Source: an uncultured Bacilli bacterium (lineage in GTDB: Bacteria > Bacillota_I > Bacilli_A > RF39 > UBA660). Taken from it: a DNA stretch of 8,327 bases. The translations under genes were made by a program, and so were the position numbers. Below, piece by piece: positions 1 to 5,328 of this stretch (its first letter is position 1; the number at the start of each line of letters is the position of its first letter). A model generated the notes under the pieces. It had not been told where the DNA came from, did no database searches, and saw nothing but the letters and a program-made list of their open reading frames with translations. Where the stretch lies: contig CAKPNA010000016.1 of assembly GCA_934168275.1 (NCBI GenBank), forward strand, positions 1-8,327, given 5' to 3'.

Positions 1-60
1 ACAGAAGTTAAGCACTTTAACGCCGACGATAGCAGAAATGCAAAAATAGGAAATTGCCAA
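1..60 (+). rRNA. rrf: 5S ribosomal RNA, 3' part (5' end outside window)
   Basis: The first bases, ACAGAAGTTAAGC followed by a CGCCGA block, match the highly conserved 5S rRNA core (loop B/helix III and the start of helix IV). The downstream GGAAATTGCCA resembles the 3' strand of the closing helix, which places the mature 3' end near position 59-61. A run of eight T follows at 63-70 and probably helps end transcription. The 5' half is cut off by the window edge, so a 16S-23S-5S operon presumably lies upstream; that is inference. The exact 3' end was estimated by eye. Confidence 0.9.
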
Positions 61-88
61 TATTTTTTTTATGTTTAAATACAATAAA

Positions 89-138
89 AAAACTTGATAG
101 GATATTAATATTTAATTATTAATATATTATCAAGTTTT
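89..138. terminator. Bidirectional intrinsic terminator between 5S rRNA and the convergent gene
   Basis: The outer arms AAAACTTGATA (89-99) and TATCAAGTTTT (128-138) are perfectly complementary over 11 bp. A two-base internal interruption follows, then an inner stem ATATTAAT (102-109) with ATTAATAT (118-125) around an 8-nt loop. The element is T-rich after the hairpin on the plus strand and, through the A run at 86-92, also on the minus strand. It begins 2 nt past the stop codon of the minus-strand gene. It can therefore stop both the rRNA transcript and the opposing mRNA. Confidence 0.8.
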
Positions 139-140
139 AT

Positions 141-788
141 TTATCTTAAATAGTTCCAGATGACATAGGCAATGGAGTAGCCTAGAGCGAGTGCTAATAT
201 TAAAGTTAATACTATTCCATACCAGCTAACAAATCCTGAGTTTTTTCCATGCTTTGGTGGTACTAATGTTAATTTTTTAACATTGCTTTTAGTTTCTGTT
301 AGACCATTTCCTTGATATGTAGGTCCTCCATCCATGTCATCATTTTGTGGAATATAACCAGTTATTAGATGACTTTCATAGTATCCTGGATATTGATTTT
401 TTAACCATGTTCCAAATTTTTGTTCTGCTTCAGTTTCTGTTATAATGTCTACATTACTTTCAAATGTAATATTTCTTTTTTTTAGTTCAGCCATTACTTT
501 GGCATTACTTGTATTTAATTTTTCTACTACTTTGTCTATTTTTTCTTTTTGATAATTTTGGACAGCATCTTCAATATCCGCTTTTGTTATTGGTGATAAA
601 ATTACTGTTGCTTTTTTTTCGCCTGTACTTAATTCATTAGCATAATATTGCATTTTGTTAATACTTTGTTCATCACTTTTAAATATCATATGTATTTCAG
701 TTTCTGTTGTATTTTCTGGCATACTATAGTAAATTGTATCTTGGTTACTTTCTTCAATACTATATGTCATTATTTTATTCTGATTCAT
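141..788 (-). CDS. Unrecognised tail-anchored membrane protein (215 aa)
   Basis: I do not recognise this family. The 215-residue protein has no N-terminal signal peptide. Residues 1-185 are hydrophilic, with a Lys/Glu-rich, probably helical stretch around residues 68-108 and a Gly/Asp/Pro-rich linker around 145-160. A single strongly hydrophobic segment at about 189-211 ends only four residues before the C-terminus. This predicts a cytoplasmic protein held in the membrane by its tail. The start at 788 is chosen because GAAAGGG lies 8 nt upstream; the next in-frame Met (residue 7) has no ribosome site. A promoter candidate lies at 823-851 and the terminator at 89-138 follows the stop directly, so the gene appears monocistronic. 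It shares its topology, but no obvious sequence, with the two small proteins between dnaI and dnaE. Its function is unknown. Confidence 0.8.
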   Translation of the reverse strand: MNQNKIMTYSIEESNQDTIYYSMPENTTETEIHMIFKSDEQSINKMQYYANELSTGEKKATVILSPITKADIEDAVQNYQKEKIDKVVEKLNTSNAKVMAELKKRNITFESNVDIITETEAEQKFGTWLKNQYPGYYESHLITGYIPQNDDMDGGPTYQGNGLTETKSNVKKLTLVPPKHGKNSGFVSWYGIVLTLILALALGYSIAYVIWNYLR

Positions 789-822
789 TTTTACAGCCCT
801 TTCTATATTTTATTCTACATCT

Positions 823-851
823 ATTATATAATATTATTTTTTAAAAGAAAA
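823..851 (-). promoter_or_regulatory. Candidate sigma-A promoter of the 141-788 gene
   Basis: On the minus strand a perfect -10 TATAAT occupies 828 to 823. A weak -35, TTTTCT, lies at 851 to 846 with a 17-bp spacer. The predicted start near 816 leaves a leader of roughly 28 nt containing the GAAAGGG ribosome site. Perfect -10 matches arise by chance in AT-rich DNA, so support comes mainly from position. Confidence 0.45.
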
Positions 852-859
852 TAGTTTTG

Positions 860-888
860 TTGTGTATTTTTTCTATTTATTGTATAAT
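860..888 (+). promoter_or_regulatory. Candidate sigma-A promoter of the ASST-like gene
   Basis: A -35 candidate TTGTGT (860-865), a 17-bp spacer and a perfect -10 TATAAT (883-888) lie just upstream of the 911 start. The predicted transcription start is near 895, right at the GGAG (895-898) that serves as ribosome site, so the leader would be only about 16 nt. It is divergent from, and does not overlap, the minus-strand promoter candidate at 823-851. Confidence 0.55.
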
Positions 889-910
889 TATTATGGAGTT
901 GTAATGATAA

Positions 911-2197
911 ATGAAGAAGTATTTTTTTATTTTTGGTGGTATTTTTTTTGCACTTTTAATTTTAATTGTTAGTTATTTAACAATTACTGCCTCTAATTCT
1001 GTTAATATTGTTGATAATTATTTAGAGTTTCAAAAAGGTGTTGATAGTGAGATAGATAGTTATGGTTATACTATTGATAATCCGTTAATTATTGTTGATC
1101 CTTATGATATGAATCCTTTATCAGCGATGATAGTATTTCAAACTGATGATTATGTTAGTCCATCTATTATAGTTAAAGGACAGAATAATGATGATATTAT
1201 TTATACTTATAGTAAATCTAAGATACACCATTTGCCTATTTATTGCTTGTATTCTGATTATGATAATGAAGTTATTATTAAAGTTGGTAATTCATCTAAA
1301 GTAATTTATATTAAAACTGATACTGTTGATGTTGATAATACTAAATTATTAGATTTAGATAATGATAATATGGTTATTACTAATGTTGATAATCATTTGG
1401 TTATTGTTGATAGATATAAAAATATACGTGGTTATTTTACAAAAGAATTTAGTGGTAATCCAATATATTTAAAAGATGGTCATTTCATTCTTTCTACTTA
1501 TCAGACTAATAATGATGGTAGTTATATGGGAATTGTGGAAGTCGATTTATTAGGTAAAGTTTATAATCAGTTTATGGTGCCTAATGGATATTATGGATTA
1601 TCTACTTATGATGAGTGTAAAAATATGCTTTATGTATTAAGTGATAAATTATTAGCTGTTGATGTTCAATCATGGAGTATAATTAAAGAATATGATATAG
1701 ATAGTCTTAATTATAAAGCCCTTCAATATGATACAGAATTAGATAAAGTAATTCTAGGTACTGATAACGAAGTTATTGTTATGGATATTGATGGTAATAG
1801 AGATACTATGGATAGTTATGAATTTAGTAATAAATACTTAATATTTGATAAGAATATTACAAAGTATGATTACTTGTTATTTAATTATAAATTATATGGT
1901 TTATTGGATATATCTAAAGAGGCTAAGTCTATTTCTTTACTTAGTTATAAGAAACCTGATAAATATTATAATGACTTTGGTTTAAAGTTTTATTTTGAGA
2001 GTAATAGATTAGTTGTTAGTTCTGATAAGAATATTGACAATGGTTATATTATTTTAGATAAAATATTTGATAAACATTCATATGAAATTAGTGGTGATTA
2101 TACTGTTATTAATGGTACTTCACTTAGTGGCAAATATTCAATTTATGTAAAGATAGACAATAAAGTATATAAGACAAATTATTATGTTATTTTTTAA
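911..2197 (+). CDS. Membrane-anchored ASST-family-like beta-propeller protein, probably non-catalytic
   Basis: The 428-residue protein has an N-terminal signal anchor (hydrophobic 4-27), so the rest probably lies outside the membrane. Residues about 57-136 resemble the N-terminal beta domain of aryl-sulfate sulfotransferases, with NPL, a central Pro-Leu and a HLPIYCLYSDYDNEV block like the family's H-x-P-x-x-G-L-Y-P-D-Y-x-N. Residues about 145-300 look like propeller strands, including VDLLGKVYNQF (211-221) and LQYDTELDKVILGTD (271-285). Characterised enzymes of the family use conserved His, Asn and Arg residues to move sulfate between phenols. By eye the matching positions here are Y228/T232, N267, K269 and D285, and only one His lies beyond residue 191. 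The protein is also far shorter than the roughly 570-600 residues usual for the family. A structural or ligand-binding role is more likely than sulfotransfer. The ribosome site GGAG (895-898) is 12 nt from the ATG. A general beta-propeller protein is the alternative reading. Confidence 0.65.
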   Translation: MKKYFFIFGGIFFALLILIVSYLTITASNSVNIVDNYLEFQKGVDSEIDSYGYTIDNPLIIVDPYDMNPLSAMIVFQTDDYVSPSIIVKGQNNDDIIYTYSKSKIHHLPIYCLYSDYDNEVIIKVGNSSKVIYIKTDTVDVDNTKLLDLDNDNMVITNVDNHLVIVDRYKNIRGYFTKEFSGNPIYLKDGHFILSTYQTNNDGSYMGIVEVDLLGKVYNQFMVPNGYYGLSTYDECKNMLYVLSDKLLAVDVQSWSIIKEYDIDSLNYKALQYDTELDKVILGTDNEVIVMDIDGNRDTMDSYEFSNKYLIFDKNITKYDYLLFNYKLYGLLDISKEAKSISLLSYKKPDKYYNDFGLKFYFESNRLVVSSDKNIDNGYIILDKIFDKHSYEISGDYTVINGTSLSGKYSIYVKIDNKVYKTNYYVIF

Positions 2198-2218
2198 GAT
2201 AATATATAGTTTATTTTA

Positions 2219-2247
2219 TTTACTTTTTTACTATTTTATTATAGAAT
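2219..2247 (+). promoter_or_regulatory. Candidate sigma-A promoter of the dnaB-dnaI-dnaE cluster
   Basis: TTTACT (2219-2224, 4 of 6 to the -35 consensus), a 17-bp spacer and TAGAAT (2242-2247, 5 of 6 to the -10) lie in the gap between the ASST-like gene and dnaB. The predicted start near 2254 leaves a leader of about 16 nt that still includes GGTGA (2260-2264). No convincing terminator separates the two genes, so read-through from upstream is also possible. Confidence 0.45.
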
Positions 2248-2269
2248 TATTTTAGGATTGGTGATGGTT

Positions 2270-3574
2270 ATGAAGGGAAATAAAATACTTCCGGCTGATA
2301 CTTATTTAGTTGTTAATAAAAGTATTTTAAGGGATGAAGATAGAAAGATTTTAAATATGCTTTATCAGTCGGTTATTGGGTCAGTAGCAGTTATGTTATA
2401 TTTTTCTTTGTGGTCTGATTTAGATCAGATGAGTATTATGAGCGAGGAATATAATCATCATCATTTATTGACTAATATGCACCTATCTTTGGATGATATT
2501 TATGTTGCTAGGACTAAGTTGGAGGCAATAGGTCTTATACGTTCTTATGTTAAAACAGGAGATACGAATAGTTATGTTTATGAATTATATTCTCCGCTTA
2601 GTGCACATGAGTTTTTAAATCATCCTATGTTAAATATTATTTTATATTGTAATGTTGGAAAGGTTGAGTATGATCATATAGTTAGTTATTTTAAATTTCC
2701 AAGAATTAATTTATCTGGTTATACTGATGTTTCTAAGTCATTTGATGATGTTTTTGATTCACACCCATTAACTTCTTATGAATTAACCAATGATGATGTT
2801 AGAAAGTATAATAAACTAAAATTAAATATTAATAGTGATTTTGATTTTTCATTTTTGGAGTCTTCTTTTAGTAGTAATTTTGATATTGGTAAGTTATTAA
2901 ATAAAGATGTTAGAATTCTGATTATTAATCTATCTTATTTATATAAAATTGATGAATTAAATATGGTTAATATAATTAAGGGGTGTATTAATGAAAGAGG
3001 GACAATTGATAAAGATGATTTAAGAAAGAGTTGTCGAAATTATTATCAGTTTGATCATGGAGGGGTTCTTCCAACAATTGTGGAAAGGACACAGCCTGAA
3101 TATTTAAAGACTCCGGTTGGAGACAATTCTAATAAAGCTAAGTTAATATATACTTTTGAAAATATTTCACCTTATAATTTCTTAAAGAGTAGAGCTAAAG
3201 GATCTGAACCAACGCGTCGTGATTTAAAGCTTGTTGAAGATTTGACAATTGATTACGGGTTAAATTCTGGAGTTGTTAACGTTTTATTAGATTATGTACT
3301 TAAGATAAATAATAATAAGTTGGAGAGAAATTTTGTAGAAACAATAGCCGGACAGTGGCAGAGATTAAAAATTGAAACTGTAGAAGAGGCAATGGATATT
3401 GCAATTAAAGAGCATAAGAAGTATAATAGAAGTAGAAGTACTATTTCTAAGAATACTAGTGTAGCTACTAAAGAAGAAAAGATTCCAGCATGGTTTGATA
3501 AGAACATAAAGAAGGAAGAAATAGATGAAGATGAGAAGAACAAACTAGCGGAGATGTTAAAGGAGTATCAATAG
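2270..3574 (+). CDS. dnaB: Replication initiation and membrane attachment protein DnaB (Bacillus type)
   Basis: This is the Gram-positive DnaB, not the E. coli helicase of the same name. With DnaD it recruits the DnaI-helicase complex to oriC and restart sites, at the membrane in B. subtilis. The N-terminal half starts with an ILPADTYLVVN block and the long helix segment ILNMLYQSVIGSVAVMLYF, followed by a winged-helix-like region typical of the family. The C-terminal half has the DnaD/DnaB domain: PYNFLKSRAKG, then FVETIAGQW (355-363), a variant of the YxxxIxxxW signature with Phe for Tyr. A charged tail follows. Length is 434 aa, against about 470 in B. subtilis. Three in-frame starts compete: TTG 2258, ATG 2264 and ATG 2270. 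I chose 2270 because GGTGA lies 5 nt upstream, the same arrangement as at the gene starting at 4778; AGGA at 2254-2257 could instead serve 2264. The stop abuts the dnaI start. Confidence 0.92.
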   Translation: MKGNKILPADTYLVVNKSILRDEDRKILNMLYQSVIGSVAVMLYFSLWSDLDQMSIMSEEYNHHHLLTNMHLSLDDIYVARTKLEAIGLIRSYVKTGDTNSYVYELYSPLSAHEFLNHPMLNIILYCNVGKVEYDHIVSYFKFPRINLSGYTDVSKSFDDVFDSHPLTSYELTNDDVRKYNKLKLNINSDFDFSFLESSFSSNFDIGKLLNKDVRILIINLSYLYKIDELNMVNIIKGCINERGTIDKDDLRKSCRNYYQFDHGGVLPTIVERTQPEYLKTPVGDNSNKAKLIYTFENISPYNFLKSRAKGSEPTRRDLKLVEDLTIDYGLNSGVVNVLLDYVLKINNNKLERNFVETIAGQWQRLKIETVEEAMDIAIKEHKKYNRSRSTISKNTSVATKEEKIPAWFDKNIKKEEIDEDEKNKLAEMLKEYQ

Positions 3575-4492
3575 ATGGATAAGATAAATAATTTTATTGG
3601 TAATAATAGTAGTATTGATGATGAACTTAATGAATACTTTGATGAATGTTTAAATGATTCAATGTTTAGAAAAGTAGTTTCTTCTTTAGATATAGATAGG
3701 TCGGAATTAATTAAATATTCTTCACTTATTATGAATAGTGCTTGTGAGTTAAGCAATTGTAAGGGTTGCAAGAACTTGTTAGAATGTCGTAATGAAGTTA
3801 ATGGTTATGTTTTTTATCCTGAAGTTGTTGATAGAAATATTGTGTTTAATTATATTCCTTGTAAGTATAAAAAGAAATTAGATAGAGAACTTGCTTATCA
3901 AAAGAATGTATATACATTTAATATTCCTAGAGAGTTAACAAGGGCTTCAATGAAAGATATTCATATTGATGATAAGAATAGAGTAGAAGTTATTAAATGG
4001 ATAAAAGAGTTCTTAGATGATTATAAGAAAGGTATTAAACATAAAGGACTTTATTTGACGGGAAACTTTGGTTGTGGAAAAACATATTTACTTACAGCAA
4101 TGCTAAATGAATTAGCTAAGTTAAATCATAGAGTGGCTATTATATATTATCCAGAGTTTTTAAGAAGTCTTAAGGCATCATTTTCTAGTGATGGAGATTT
4201 TCAGGATAATTATAATTTAGTTAAGAATATTGAATTGTTGCTTATTGATGATATTGGAGCGGAGACTACTACTTCTTGGGGAAGAGATGAAATTCTAGGT
4301 ACTATTTTGCAGTATCGTATGGAAGAAGGGTTGACAACATTCTTTACATCTAATCTTAATATTAATGAGTTAGAGGATCATTTAAGTATATCTAAAAATG
4401 GTGTTGAAAAAGTTAAGGCAAAAAGAATCATTGAAAGAATTAAGCAACTTGCGGATATTAAAGTAATGATTAGTGAGAATAAAAGAAAGTGA
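3575..4492 (+). CDS. dnaI: Primosomal protein DnaI, AAA+ helicase loader
   Basis: DnaI binds the replicative helicase and loads it onto DNA, using ATP, with DnaB and DnaD. The 305-aa length is close to the 311 of B. subtilis. The N-terminal helicase-binding region has a Cys cluster (C57, C62, C65, C71, C96), where B. subtilis has a zinc site; here no His is available nearby, so an all-Cys site is likely. The AAA+ core shows Walker A GNFGCGKT (163-170), Walker B LLLIDDIGAE (D225, D226), sensor 1 N260 in FFTSNLN, and a sensor 2 Arg in RIIERI (284-289). The ATG follows the dnaB stop with no gap. Its ribosome site AAAGGAG (3559-3565) lies inside the dnaB coding end, 9 nt away, so the two are probably translationally coupled. 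The gene ends with TGA, which shows that TGA is a stop in this genome. Confidence 0.95.
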   Translation: MDKINNFIGNNSSIDDELNEYFDECLNDSMFRKVVSSLDIDRSELIKYSSLIMNSACELSNCKGCKNLLECRNEVNGYVFYPEVVDRNIVFNYIPCKYKKKLDRELAYQKNVYTFNIPRELTRASMKDIHIDDKNRVEVIKWIKEFLDDYKKGIKHKGLYLTGNFGCGKTYLLTAMLNELAKLNHRVAIIYYPEFLRSLKASFSSDGDFQDNYNLVKNIELLLIDDIGAETTTSWGRDEILGTILQYRMEEGLTTFFTSNLNINELEDHLSISKNGVEKVKAKRIIERIKQLADIKVMISENKRK

Positions 4493-4499
4493 GGATAAT

Positions 4500-4766
4500 A
4501 TGAGTAAGATTGAGAAGAATTTTAAAAATGAAAAAGGGGAGTTATCTTCAATGATAATTGAATCTGATGATAATATGGATGTTAAGATGAATGGTAATTA
4601 TAAGTTAGCAGAAGGTTTAAGAACTAAGAAAAATATGTTTAAAAAAGGTAATATATTTACTGATGATATAGGATTTAAGAGTGCTGGATTTGCAAGAACA
4701 ACTGTTTTGGCTTTAATTATTAGTGTAGTTGCTCTTGTTGTAATGTATTTAATTTTTAGATTTTAG
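4500..4766 (+). CDS. Small unrecognised tail-anchored membrane protein (88 aa) in the replication cluster
   Basis: I do not recognise this family. Residues 1-66 are polar and rich in Lys, Asp, Glu and Asn, probably largely disordered. Residues 67-86 form one hydrophobic segment and only RF follows, giving a tail-anchored topology with a cytoplasmic N-terminus. The ATG at 4500 is chosen over the upstream in-frame GTG at 4473, because GTGAGG (4489-4494) lies 5 nt upstream of 4500 and the earlier start would overlap dnaI by 20 nt. The gap after the dnaI stop is 7 nt and the next gene follows after 11 nt, so it is cotranscribed with the replication genes. A role in placing DnaB/DnaI at the membrane is a guess from position only. 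Hydropathy and a proper ribosome site make this a real gene. Confidence 0.78.
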   Translation: MSKIEKNFKNEKGELSSMIIESDDNMDVKMNGNYKLAEGLRTKKNMFKKGNIFTDDIGFKSAGFARTTVLALIISVVALVVMYLIFRF

Positions 4767-4777
4767 TTGGTGAAGTT

Positions 4778-5275
4778 ATGAATAGAGCATATATAATAGA
4801 TTATGTAAATGAGAATGAATTTAAGAAAAAAGAAAAAGCTATAAAGAAATATAATATGTTAGCATATAAAAAATTACTATTTGAGTATTATCCAGCTTTG
4901 CGTGAAGGTAATTTTCAGGGTGTTGTGGTTTCTACTGATAAAGAGAATGATATTGTTAATTATGAATTGAAATTACCTACTGATAAAATGTTTGCTCAAG
5001 TTCATGGAAATATTGTTTTACATTATTCTGTTTATGAAGGGCAGAAGATTGTTATGTTAAAGACTTTATCTCCAGAAGAAGTTTTATCTGAAGGACATAG
5101 AGAAGAGTTAACTACTTATAAAGGAGTAATGGTTACTAAGTCTAATAAAGATAGGGATATTTTTATGATTAATTTATTTAGCGAGTTAAATAAAAAAGGA
5201 TATTCAATGTTGATTGGACTTTCGTTATTACTTGTTGTGGGTATTATAGTATTGGCAATAGTTATTTTTAGATAA
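4778..5275 (+). CDS. Unrecognised tail-anchored membrane protein (165 aa) in the replication cluster
   Basis: I do not recognise this family. Residues 1-40 are basic and helical-looking (KKKEKAIKKYN and nearby). Residues about 47-95 alternate in a beta-like pattern (FQGVVVST, NYELKLPT, NIVLHYSVYEGQKIVMLK) and could form a small barrel. A short linker leads to a hydrophobic segment at 143-164 that ends one residue before the C-terminus (final Arg). There is no signal peptide, so the soluble part should face the cytoplasm. GGTGA (4769-4773) lies 4 nt before the ATG, matching the ribosome site chosen for dnaB. It has the same topology as its 88-aa neighbour and might act with it. The basic N-terminus could bind nucleic acid or lipid head groups; that is speculation. 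A 49-nt gap with a mini-ORF separates it from dnaE. Confidence 0.8.
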   Translation: MNRAYIIDYVNENEFKKKEKAIKKYNMLAYKKLLFEYYPALREGNFQGVVVSTDKENDIVNYELKLPTDKMFAQVHGNIVLHYSVYEGQKIVMLKTLSPEEVLSEGHREELTTYKGVMVTKSNKDRDIFMINLFSELNKKGYSMLIGLSLLLVVGIIVLAIVIFR

Positions 5276-5304
5276 AAAGGAGAAAATATATGTTTTCTTC
5301 TTTT
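5275..5304 (+). promoter_or_regulatory. mRNA hairpin masking the ribosome site of the mini-ORF before dnaE
   Basis: AAAAGGAGAAAA (5275-5286) pairs with TTTTCTTCTTTT (5293-5304) over 12 bp with one G-U pair, around the loop TATATG. The stem contains the AAAGGAG ribosome site and the loop ends with the ATG of the 12-codon ORF. Opening or closing this stem would control translation of the mini-ORF. It could also slow transcription or protect the upstream mRNA end. Purine-rich against pyrimidine-rich pairing can occur by chance in such DNA. Confidence 0.5.
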
Positions 5305-5328
5305 ATAGAATATAGGAGGTTTTTATGA
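5290..5328 (+). CDS. Twelve-codon leader ORF coupled to dnaE (MFSSFIEYRRFL)
   Basis: An ATG at 5290 is preceded by a consensus ribosome site AAAGGAG (5276-5282) at 7 nt spacing and opens a 12-codon frame, MFSSFIEYRRFL, closed by TGA at 5326-5328. Codons 9 and 10 are tandem AGG AGG (5314-5319), which is also the dnaE Shine-Dalgarno. The stop overlaps the dnaE start as ATGA (5325-5328). A ribosome translating it would cover the dnaE ribosome site and finish at the dnaE start, so it could couple dnaE translation to the upstream genes. AGA is the usual codon of this type in the window, so the AGG pair may be read slowly. The peptide itself probably has no separate role. Chance occurrence cannot be excluded. 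Confidence 0.45.
   Translation: MFSSFIEYRRFL
5314..5319 (+). promoter_or_regulatory. Consensus ribosome-binding site of dnaE inside the leader ORF
   Basis: AGGAGG lies 5 nt before the dnaE ATG at 5325 and is the strongest Shine-Dalgarno in the window. It decides the dnaE start and doubles as two Arg codons of the 12-codon ORF, so use of the site and translation of the leader interfere with each other. Confidence 0.85.

Noticed and set aside
648..854. Plus-strand open frame opposite the 141-788 gene
   Set aside because: It encodes a Phe/Tyr/Ile-rich low-complexity product typical of antisense AT-rich DNA, has no ribosome site, and overlaps both the coding region and the promoter of the opposing gene.
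904..972. Out-of-frame 22-codon ORF whose ATG (904) is better spaced from GGAG than the ATG at 911
   Set aside because: It encodes only a Phe/Trp-rich string from frame-shifted T-rich DNA and stops inside the ASST-like gene. The 911 frame has a clear signal anchor and runs on for 428 codons.
2176..2212. Weak AT-only palindrome around the stop of the ASST-like gene
   Set aside because: It has no G-C pairs and no clear T tract after it. Such pairings are expected by chance at this base composition, so it is not called a terminator.
3292..3771. Minus-strand open frames inside dnaB and dnaI
   Set aside because: They are Leu/Ser/Phe-rich shadows of well-identified plus-strand genes, with no ribosome sites or recognisable domains.
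4473..4499. Upstream GTG start for the 88-aa membrane protein
   Set aside because: It would overlap the dnaI end. The ATG at 4500 has GTGAGG at good spacing, and the extra nine residues look like out-of-frame dnaI sequence.
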